Source of the DNA: Litoditis marina
Taxonomy: Eukaryota; Nematoda; Chromadorea; Rhabditida; Rhabditidae
Length of the DNA: 64,000 nt
NCBI GenBank assembly: GCA_964036275.1
Contig: OZ038437.1
Coordinates: 9,174,304-9,238,303 of the forward strand
Direction: 5' to 3'
Shown one piece after another: positions 55,566 to 64,000 of the stretch (the stretch's first letter is position 1; each line of letters opens with the position of its first letter). The position numbers were made by a program, and so were the translations under genes. The notes below the pieces were generated by a model. It was given only the letters and a program-made list of their open reading frames with translations, was not told the origin of the DNA and ran no database searches.

Positions 55566-58500
55566 CTACTTCGGCATGGTGAAATGTTTCTTGAGTGGTT
55601 GCCAGTCCTTGTAATAGTCTCCGTCCATATTCTCAGTCAGAGCCCAGTTGGTGACAGCCATGTTCAACGACGACTCGAACATGAACGACTGGAAATAGGA
55701 AAACTTGTAATTATCTCTGTCGGTTTCCCTCTTTTTCTCTCTCACTCGTTTTCTCTCTCTCTTTCTCTTTTCATCTCTCCCTCTCTCTCTCTCTCTCTAT
55801 CTCATTTTCTCTATGTTCCCGGTTTTCGAAACAACGAAAGGCTCAAGTCAAACCTGCTCTGGTCGCTGAGCGAGCCAACTTGTTATTTTTCCACTACGCG
55901 ATTTTGACGGATGAGGTCATTGTCACTTTTTTCTTTCCAGTGTGTGTCAAATTTATGAATTTCTGTCTCTCACCGCAATCGAGCCTGCGAGTAAAAGATT
56001 CGTAGCAAGCCGCGATTCACTGCGCGATTAGAGTATATTTCGGAATCGAAGACATGTGAGCGTACACAGCGGAAAAGATATACAGTACGTTGGCGACGAC
56101 TGTATATACCGTACCATGGTTCCCTCGGCCACTCTGGTTGGCTTCAGTTCTTCGTTGGACGCCTTCTCGAAACAAGCAGCGTCCGGTCCATGGGGCGTCA
56201 TGATCGAGTGAAGAGAGCCGCCTAGAAAATAAGATATATGAAAGTACTATTCCTCAGAATGAGAAGCAAAATGTGCACCTGTGGATCATGAAAATATGAG
56301 AACTAGAAGAGTAGATCACGGTTCGTAACAACAATCGATAACTGAAGAAACTCATTCGAAGCGTGGAGAACATAAGGTAGTTTCTAGTTTGTTACACACA
56401 ACGACACTGTTTCGCTCACCTCCAGGTCTGAATCCTCCCTCCTTAGCTTCGTAACATCCGACGATCAGTCCCATATACTCCGACATACAGTTGCCTGAAA
56501 TTCAATATAGGATTTGTCAAACCGTTGTGGACACCGTACTATCGACTTTGTGAGGGGCGGGGTTTGGCGAGGGCCAGCCAGTCTGCGTATCATTGATCTA
56601 CACACTCTTTCAACAGCTGGCAGATAATCAACGACCGCTCGCCCCGCATCGCTCAATCAATCGAACACTCTGCTGTCTTTATGGGGAAAATGGCGAGTAT
56701 ACCTCTGAACACCTTACACAAAATTTGCTCCGTTTCACCTAGTTGGTATTTGGTCTGTGTGTATGTCATACGTATCTCTGAATTTCCGTTGTACTCAACT
56801 GCGTCACCGTGTCATGGTTATATGAATGTGCTAAGTAAACGATGAACTCCAAAATCGGTTCGACTCTGGTTCACCGTGATTCGCTTTTTGAAACGTAAGA
56901 CACGCGTTTGAAAAGAAAGACGCAGATGTGCTATCTATGAATTACCCACTACAACTGACATCAAACTACAAGTTCACCGAATACCAGAGCAAGCTACAAA
57001 GATTAACGTACGATGATAATAAGGTGGTCTGAAGGTGCCATCAGCCACGCCCCAACGAGGTGGGAAAATGACGAAATCGGCGATGGCGGTGCCGGCCTTG
57101 TTGGAGGGAGCGGTGAGGACAGTGAAGATCGAGGGGTCCTGGAAACATAATAGATTCTCCTTCCGGGTCAGCGAAAGGGAAACATTTAGAATTAGAGAAA
57201 AATTAGAGAAGGAGGCAAGAAGTTAAAGTAGGACGACTATGTGGACCAATCCCGTGTCATCGGTCCTCTAAACTGCAATTGAAAAATGTATTGCAGTTTA
57301 AAGGGGGGCTGCATTGAATGCCGAATTTGGCTGACGGCGTTATCCGAAAAGGCACGAGAGTCAGAGAAGTGCACGCAGTCAATATTCATTCACTCCGAAT
57401 CATCCTCTGTGTCTCTGACAGTGAGCAAAAATTTGGTGAACTTTTGAAAACAGAGCTTTGAATTGGACATTCTAGTGAAAAAAGGACATATATCGAGTTG
57501 TCTCAGTTCGATCTTGTATTTGAAAATTAATTGCAGCCCCCCTATAAAGAACTAAAGCATTGCGAGGTTGTGGCCACTTAATCGTCCTTCTTTAATAAAC
57601 AGAACGTGATACGTTACGAAGAATACGTGACAGTTTTGAGTCCTGAAGCCAATAGATAAAAATTTATTGGTTTTTTCAGCAATTTTTTTTTCTTCAGTGT
57701 CATTTGGGACCTTCAGAGAAATCAGTGCGGGTAGGGTGGTTTCATAGCAGTAACTGAATTTCCACTTCTCACAAATCCAAATATGGTTTGAGCTTTCGAG
57801 AGATACCGAACATCTGAACATTAAATCGGTTTTTGAGTATCAAGGTTTATTCAAGGGTTGTACTCGATGGGGAGGTTCTTTCTGCGGACCATTCCGTCTC
57901 CCTGGAACCATTCCCTGCGGAACTGCTTGGCAGCTCCATCGGGGGTGTTGGTCCACTCGATGGTGATACGGTCGTTGTTGGTGTCCTCCTGTCCGTAGGC
58001 GAAGGCGTCGCAAGACACAGCCATGAGGATGGCCTCCTTGGGGTCAAGAACTCCGCTGCCGGGGTCAACACCTTCTTCAACACCAAGTGTTATCTTCGTT
58101 TCCTCAAATTACCAAACTCACGCAATGATCGAAGGAGACCGTGTTGATAACGTTATAGCGACGAAGATCGTACTTGAACGGACAGTAGTTTCCGTGCCAG
58201 GCCACTACGTCGAATGGGGAATGATCCTGAAACAAAGTTTTCGTTTTATTATTTTATTATGTGAAACACGAGAAAATCGGTGCTTTTGTTACTAAAGGGA
58301 TTTAGTCTTGCTGAGTTATGAAAAATAAAAATGTATAGGTATGTTTCTGAAACTCTTAGTTATTCAACTAAAGCTCTACAAATTCAATAATTTTTACGTA
58401 TTGTTTTTCTAATGAATAAAATTCATTCTCGATATTCTCTACTTTCATTGATTGTGAATATGGAATTCACAACACAATAGTCTATCAAAAACAGTCTTCA

Positions 58501-61500
58501 ATTTTTAACTCGATGTTCCCCTTCAACTCTTTTGATCTATGATATTTGCCCACGTTTTTACGTCAAAAACTACTAAAAAGTGCGTATTTTCACGTGCTAT
58601 ATGATATATGCCAACGTTTTTACGTGAAAAACTACTAAAAGTGCGTATTTTGACGTGCTATATGACATATGTCCACGTTGTTACGTGAAAAACTACTGAC
58701 CTGTTCAGCCTGGAAGAACGCTCCCTGGTACTTGCTGATGATTTGGAAGGGCATGTCTACGTCTTCGAACCAGGCCACGGGGGTCTCGAAGTCACGGGGG
58801 TTAGCCAAACCGTTGGCGCCTGGAAGAAATATGACTACCACCAACAAACTATACACATCGAAGGCAAATATAGTCTTCTCCATTCCTACTGAGACTCCCA
58901 CAGTAGGATTCCAAAACTTCCGAGCCGTTTTGCTCGTTTACTTTTGATCGGAGAAGTTTAGGATTTTCGTACCTCATTCTCCTTCTCAGGTAGAGTGAAT
59001 AAACGAGATCATTTTTCATGTACTACATTTTCAGCTTCACAACAGCCTTCGGAAAGTTTGTAAGGTTACTGTAGGACTCTCAGTAGGAATGATGTGAACT
59101 ATATAATGATGTATATTAGGTTATTTTATTTGAACATTTACTTACTGTTACTATTTACTCTTACTGAGCACATTAACCTAATCATATATAATGATGGTTG
59201 ACTAGTTCCACCCTTATAAAACACAGAAAAACAACACGTCAAACTCTCATCCAAAAAGTGTGGATTTTTTGACAATCATGAACAGTTGGGATGTGTTGCT
59301 ACTGGATGTATGTGAATTGTTTATGAACTAATGTAGTTGACGGATGACGTTTTCGAGTTTCGTCTCGCAAGTTGGGAGAACAACCGCTCAGAAAGTGATA
59401 AACCAACCAATCGGTCCCAAGTCGGGTAGTTGGAAGTGGGTTCCGTACACCTCGAGAACGTAGCCGCGAGAAGGACCGGTGACACCAATGGAGAAACGGA
59501 TTCCTAAAATCAATAGATCAAAAACTAGAAAATCAATAAAACTAAAAAGAATCTCAAATCAAACGACCTAGGTTCCAATTCGTCAACGTACGCTGATAGA
59601 AGCCAATATAGTATATCAAATTCCACCGTATCGTCTGCTACAGAATATCTAGTAGAAGCGAAAATTCGTACGTATTTTCTGTGCAATGTGGGCACATTCA
59701 TTTTAGATTCAAAAGAAAGATAAAACAACACGTACCCTGTGGAATCACGACGATTTCTTGGTTCTCGACCAAAAGACGCCCTAACTCGGTGGTGACTTCC
59801 AAGGATCCCTGCTGCGGCACTGGAACAGAACTTATATCGCTAAACAGTCGAAATGTGAGTTCATCAAACGTCAATACCATCATAGACACGTAGTTCTGAC
59901 AAAAGTACTTCTTCGATTGTTCGTTCACCCTAAATATAAATAGCGCAACTTTTGATCAGTTTTCTCTAATGTTGTGTGGTAGAACATAGAAAATGGTCAA
60001 ATGTTCACTGTCTTGATTTTGAGATTACTTAGTTCCTCACAGATACCGGACAACAAAATTCTAAAATTTGACCCTTCATTTAGTGACCGCAATGATAACG
60101 CAACATTTCTTCCAAATTTGACCTACCAATCCGGAACCGGAACGGTACCGGGTAATTATTATGTTCGACCTACCAACCAAGAACCGAAACGGCACCCCGT
60201 AATTTCCAAATTTGACCTACCAATAAGGAAGTCCCCATCGGCGTTGTACATGGCTTTTCCCTCCATCGAGGCATTACAGGCGTATTGGTGGATGGCCAGA
60301 CCGGCACGCGAAATCACGTCTCCGCCACCGCATACCGTATACATACCCTGTAATTTTAAAAGCGTTGATCTTTGACCTTGGACAAAAATATATTATGAGA
60401 AGAAACAAGGTTCCCCAGGGCCAAACCTTATAGAGAATGAGGAAAGTTAGTTCTATGCAACTGAGAACTGAACCATCGATCGACCAAACTACAACATCAG
60501 TAGATCATACCAAGATGTACCGTGTTAGTGAGCTCACTTCGAGCGAACGCTATGACTTCTTGTGATAGTAAGCTGAACTAGGAAAACTTCACAGAATTTC
60601 TACATTTCCTGTTGTGAATTTGCGCGTGGAACTTCGCAGCACATGGTGCATAACTTTGAATTCAAATATACTTTTGCTCAATGAAGTTTACAATGAAGTT
60701 CACCGTTAACTAGGTTTAGAACGAAACGTATATGTTGTTACCCATTATTTGTAGTCTAATGCATTGTGTTACACCTTGTTCAGTTCCTGATTGTACTTTC
60801 GTGACAATTATTATGTATACATTGTGTTACTGTACTCGTTACTGCATTGTGTTCATATTTCATTCTGTAACTGTATTCTCCAAGGTTGTATCTCAACTTC
60901 TGATTTCTTCTTACTTTTTCATTCCTATTTTTCATATTTTTCACGCTCTCATTTGCGTAATAAATCATCATTATCAATATTGTTATTCACATACTACGAT
61001 CTGACCTGAACAAAGTCGACCGCCTCTTTACTTGGCGGCAAATTTCTTCCCGAACCGACTCTTCTCAAACCAAATCCGAACCGACTGTTCCCGAAACAGT
61101 TGGTTCGGTAAGGAACCAAACCGTTTGCGTACTCAAACCGACATTTAACCGAACCAAACCATAATAAATGTTACGCAGTCGACCAATCTCAGCATTATTT
61201 ACATGAATAGGTTCGGTTCCAACTTTGTTGGCCTAAATTTGGTTTGGTTCTATAACGAACCAACTGGTTCGGGAAGAGTCGGTTCGGGAAGGAAATCACC
61301 TTACTTGGCAGCTTTTTGGTCAAAAATCATGAACTATAAATACCAAAACTACATTCTACTCCTCATAGTTTACCTGAACAAAGTCGACTCCCTCGTCCTT
61401 TGGGAGGGGATGGGGGTGCCATCTGAACTGGTTCGGGTTCGGTTGGATGGAGGAGAAGTCGTTGGTGAAGGATTTGGTCTCGAGCGGAACGAACGGGCGG

Positions 61501-61533
61501 TGCACCACGGAGGGACGAATACGGTACAGCCAG
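55566..61533 (-). CDS. hgo-1: Homogentisate 1,2-dioxygenase, ten exons, N-terminus missing
   Basis: Opens the ring of homogentisate to maleylacetoacetate in phenylalanine/tyrosine breakdown; a cytosolic Fe(II) enzyme. Exons: 61533-61374, 60347-60221, 59819-59736, 59503-59408, 58819-58701, 58226-58122, 57138-57012, 56494-56420, 56221-56115 and 55688-55566. All phases agree and the 373 residues align with the family from WLYRI to the C-terminus. Iron ligands are visible: His in PYYHRN, Glu in CMSEYMG and His in MTPHGPD; the WHGNY His is present too. Usual length is about 440, so some 60-65 N-terminal residues are missing; no matching exon exists between 61534 and 64000. The introns hold SINE, MITE and foldback insertions and an MSP segment. 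The enzyme part looks intact. Confidence 0.95.
55735..55805. repeat. CT-rich microsatellite
   Basis: Imperfect (CT)n in the last intron of the dioxygenase gene. Confidence 0.85.
55938..56108 (-). mobile_element. tRNA-derived SINE in the last-but-one region of the dioxygenase gene
   Basis: Lies in the last intron: box B CAGGCTCGATTGCGG, box A TCGCGCAGTGAATCGC and the GACACACACTGG end on the minus strand. Confidence 0.7.
56509..56675 (+). mobile_element. Single arm of the GAGCGGTCGTTGA foldback family, in a dioxygenase intron
   Basis: ATAGGATTTGTCAAACCGTTGTGGACACCGTAC to CGACCGCTCGCCCCGCATCGCTCAATC, as in the right arm at 16980-17150. Confidence 0.75.
57223..57595. mobile_element. MITE with TTAAAGTAGGACGACTATGTGG ends, in a dioxygenase intron
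   Basis: About 370 bases. Left end TTAAAGTAGGACGACTATGTGGACC, right end GTGGCCACTTAATCGTCCTTCTTTAA. A short form is at 45129-45251. Confidence 0.75.
57851..58072 (-). pseudogene. msp: Major sperm protein, C-terminal segment, inside a dioxygenase intron
   Basis: MSP is the nematode sperm cytoskeletal protein whose filaments drive sperm crawling. A 73-codon open frame ends [19 protein letters not shown] and EYNP, the hallmark MSP C-terminus, and includes [15 protein letters not shown]. Family proteins are about 127 residues, so the first 50-60 are absent. There are no frameshifts, and codon use is strongly biased to C-ending codons, as in highly expressed genes. Upstream the frame runs to a TAA at 58109, only 13 bases from the dioxygenase exon at 58122, leaving no room for an MSP first exon; the bases before GVDP end in AAG rather than TTTCAG. 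It is on the host gene's strand. Probably a captured gene fragment; a long-range spliced exon is possible. Confidence 0.85.
58869..59104. mobile_element. MITE, TATAGTCTTCTCCATTCCTACTGAGAC family, in a dioxygenase intron
   Basis: Reverse-orientation relative of 7141-7375, sharing the interior CTTCTCCGATCAAAAG and GAGAATGAGGTACGA blocks. Ends TATAGTC...GAACTATA. Confidence 0.8.
61044..61293. mobile_element. CGAACC-rich inverted-repeat element
   Basis: TTCTTCCCGAACCGACTCTTC faces GAAGAGTCGGTTCGGGAAGGAA. The interior is packed with CGAACCAA on one side and GGTTCGG on the other. In the intron between the first two visible dioxygenase exons. Confidence 0.75.
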
Positions 61534-61559
61534 CTGGAAATGGTGGACTATAGGGAAAG

Positions 61560-61930
61560 AGACATAGAAGGGAGAGAGAGAGAGAGAGAGAGGGAGAGCG
61601 AGAAAGAGAGAGAGGGAGAGAGTGTAGAGAATGATGATCACGCTAATCGAAAACTTTGGAGCGCGCAAGCGTCTTAGCAGAGAGGGAGTGAGAGAACCGG
61701 CGAAAAGAGGAGAGAGGCAGAGAAATAGAGAAACCGGAAGACACGGAAAAAAAACAGAGCGATGGTGTGTGTGAAATACATCAAAACTTATGTCACTATA
61801 TTCTATCAAAAAGCTAGTGATGAAGTACTAGGATTGTTCATCTAAAACGCTCCACTTACGCTGGGAGAGAGAGAGAGGGAGAGGGAGAGAGAGAGAGAGA
61901 GAGAGATTAGGAGAGTAGAGAGAACGAGAG
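61560..61930. repeat. Two GA-rich tracts upstream of the first visible dioxygenase exon
   Basis: (GA)n at 61570-61622 and 61862-61908. No exon for the missing dioxygenase N-terminus lies between or beyond them. Confidence 0.85.
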
Positions 61931-62295
61931 GGGAGAAGGAGAGGAGGAGAAACTGAGAAAAGGAGCCAAAACCAGGAACTCTATCTTTTTGCTTCAGCTC
62001 GCCTAATCCGTTTGTTATTCTCCGTTTGGATGGATCAGTGCGCTTTTCATAAACAAATAGAGCGTGAATTGCCTTTATTGGTGATTATTTTTATATTATA
62101 TTACTCTATAAATATAATAAATAATATACAATGTAGAGAACTTAAACTTGATGAAGTCATGATGAAACTCGATCAAAGTGCGCGAGCACATGTTGCTAAG
62201 CAGGTGCATTCAAGAAAAACAAGAGTGTCACGATATGCTCATAATCAACTGTTTTTAATAGTTTTCATCAGACTCTGAGAGCTCTGAAGCGCACG

Positions 62296-62426
62296 TATAC
62301 TAGAAGTCAATTGAATGGTCACGTAAAGTAAGCATTCTAAAAAACGTGCACTTTGTCATAGCACGTTTCTGAGTTCTGCTGTGTTTAACTTGCTTCACGT
62401 GACTATGCGATTGACGAGAAAGTATA
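62296..62426. mobile_element. MITE, TATACTAGAAGT family, copy 6
   Basis: GTATACTAGAAGTCAATTGAATGGTCACG to CACGTGACTATGCGATTGACGAGAAAGTATA. Confidence 0.75.
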
Positions 62427-62739
62427 GAGTGTAGTAAGTGATGTGGAAGTAGGCATGAATAAAAATTAAACGATATAACTGATGATATAAAAATCCACAC
62501 TAGAAACTCAAATGTACTTTCTAAAGAAACGTGTACAAGTGAAGTGAAGTTAGGAAAGGTGGAAATGAACTTAACTATAAAGTAGTTAGTTCCTATCTAT
62601 TTAAGTTCATAGATTAAAATGAAAGGGTAGAAACTTGTACTATGTATGTGTCTGTGGAGTGTTTGCTTTAACAAGGGCTTCCCGGACCAAATCAAATTAT
62701 TGGTTGAAAGAGGCGCTAATTCAAAATGTTTGCAGATGC

Positions 62740-63075
62740 TGCTCAGACAGAACCTGGGGCAGTTAGAGGGGTACTTAAGGGGGCGTGGCCTATCGAATTT
62801 CGACATGAAAGTCAGGCGAAAAAGAGGCAGTTGAACGGGGCCACATAATCTGGCACTTACAGGGGTACACAAAATGGGACTTAGAGGGGTAGGGCGGGCG
62901 CGGGCGTAATGTCTACCATAGCAAAGCAATTACCAGCGTGGCAATCATGTGCAACAGTTAGTGAGTTTCGTCCCGCACATGTGTGGCGAGTTCGAGTCCG
63001 CTCGGCGCCGAAACTTTTGCATTTAACTCATACATAGAAAATCTGGCAGTTAGAGGGGTAGGTAAATGGGAGTTC
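62740..63075. repeat. GGCAGTTAGAGGGGTA repeats with a tRNA-like insert
   Basis: CAGTTAGAGGGGTA, CACTTACAGGGGTA, ACTTAGAGGGGTA and CAGTTAGAGGGGTA occur at 62759, 62869, 62880 and 63050. Between them, CAGCGTGGCAATCATGTGCAACAGTTAG and GAGTTCGAGTCCGCTCGGC look like boxes A and B of a tRNA-derived element. Confidence 0.6.
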
Positions 63076-63379
63076 GTTACCGCAACGCGCTGGACCTAAT
63101 TTCCCACGGCTAAGTCCCAGATTTTCGACGGCCAACTCCCACGACTTTTGTCATAGTGGTGGCTGTACTTTATGTGAATGAGAAAAGCTCAGATGAAATT
63201 ATACAAACAGAAAAACAAGAAAGAGACAAAAATCAGAATATGAAAAGTTTTGCTAGAAAAAATTGAGGCATCCTTAGTGATCAACTTAGATAGATCAATA
63301 GGAAACAGAAAACTTCAGAACATATGAACTGGCAAAATTAAGAAGTTCAGTGAAATTTGTTTGAGCCACAGTTTATGGT

Positions 63380-63510
63380 TATACTAGAAGTAAATCGAAT
63401 ATTCACGTGAATTCGGCGTTCTAATGATAAATCGTGCACTTTGTCATTGCACGTTTCTGAGTTGTGCTGTGTTTTTCATGTTTCACGTGACTGTTCAAGT
63501 GACTAACAGT
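63380..63510. mobile_element. MITE, TATACTAGAAGT family, copy 7
   Basis: TTATACTAGAAGTAAATCGAATATTCACG to CACGTGACTGTTCAAGTGACTAACAGT. Confidence 0.75.
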
Positions 63511-64000
63511 TTGCCTCAGGGCACAACTCAACAACTTACAATTAGGATAAAACTTTTTACAAACTATTTGCAGAATCGCAACAAAACAAAGGAAATGGGG
63601 ATGATGACAAATAGTTGTAGTTTGATCATTGAACCCGTCACTCATCTCGAACTGCGACTGACAACTGACACACCGCGAAACAGACCTAAAGACACAGCAG
63701 AAAAGCGATTCCAAATATACGGTTTTACTCAGCTATCCGTGAATAGATGAATAAAAACAGATAATTAAATTACTAGATTATAGGTGTTCAACCGAACCAA
63801 AAAACTAGTAGTACTTCCCTATAAGGAACGTCACATATATATAATTTTACATTCAAGAGTATGTGGATCCACTCCAAGTAGTGAACACAAACAAACGTTC
63901 AAGAAACTTTACGTTACACCGTTACAGTACAACACTAGAACCAACCACCGCAAGTAACCATGAAAAGAATAAAACCAGAAAAATAAAGTAACCAGAAGTG
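63511..64000. other. Gene-free window end
   Basis: No exon or bounded repeat found. If the missing first exon of the dioxygenase gene exists it lies past this end. Confidence 0.5.

Noticed and set aside
57847..58147. Ser/Pro/Thr-rich and Val/Gly-rich frames over the MSP segment
   Set aside because: They are other-frame shadows of the MSP codons.
62030..62278. An 83-codon ATG-initiated frame with a hydrophobic stretch
   Set aside because: Low-complexity AT-rich hydrophobic part, no splice support and no recognisable domain; could be chance.

Overview
The window comes from a nematode nuclear genome, most likely a rhabditid; I cannot fix the species. Four things point there. Almost every intron ends in TTTCAG or a close variant. 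A major sperm protein (MSP) coding segment, a protein found only in nematodes, sits at 57.85-58.07 kb. There is a 7TM gene and a Srg-like fragment of the nematode chemoreceptor type. The nematode telomere hexamer TTAGGC occurs at 21.4-21.6 kb. Genes are sparse, split by introns and buried in mobile-element sequence.

Layout. A 6.3 kb block (209-6500) is repeated in direct orientation and nearly identically at 25444-31690. Each copy carries a (GGCGCC)-rich repeat, a small proline/lysine-rich gene, a possible CxxC gene, decayed membrane-protein sequence and an intact two-exon gene for a secreted eight-cysteine peptide. A scrambled, partly inverted third copy lies at 11.9-14.7 kb and holds a truncated copy of the peptide gene. 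A fourth peptide locus at 15.6-16.4 kb is a pseudogene: a conserved Cys codon is now TGA. From 18.2 to 22.8 kb there are no genes, only degenerate repeat, TTAGGC-bearing repeats and a 1.1 kb GCGCAGCG minisatellite. A Srg-like chemoreceptor fragment (23.1-23.7 kb) follows, then duplication copy B.

The right half has a complete six-exon 7TM receptor (33.5-35.9 kb, minus), a second, different eight-cysteine secreted peptide (39.7-40.4 kb, minus), a four-pass claudin-like membrane protein (43.9-46.7 kb) with a frameshifted paralogue (48.5-52.2 kb), a small acidic protein gene (53.3-54.45 kb, minus) and ten exons of homogentisate 1,2-dioxygenase (55.6-61.5 kb, minus), whose first exon lies outside the window or is lost. 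A C-terminal MSP segment sits inside one intron of the dioxygenase gene.

Mobile elements: at least twelve copies of one tRNA-derived SINE, a second tRNA-derived family, at least eight families of short inverted-repeat (MITE or foldback) elements, and several minisatellites, one of them (TTTCGAG)n inside a MITE. No CRISPR, operon or bacterial feature is present. The most notable biology is the set of small secreted cysteine-rich peptide genes, defensin-like in cysteine pattern, that is being copied, scrambled and lost through repeat-driven rearrangement. Exon models are manual: they rest on reading frame, splice-site and phase agreement, without alignment or transcript data.
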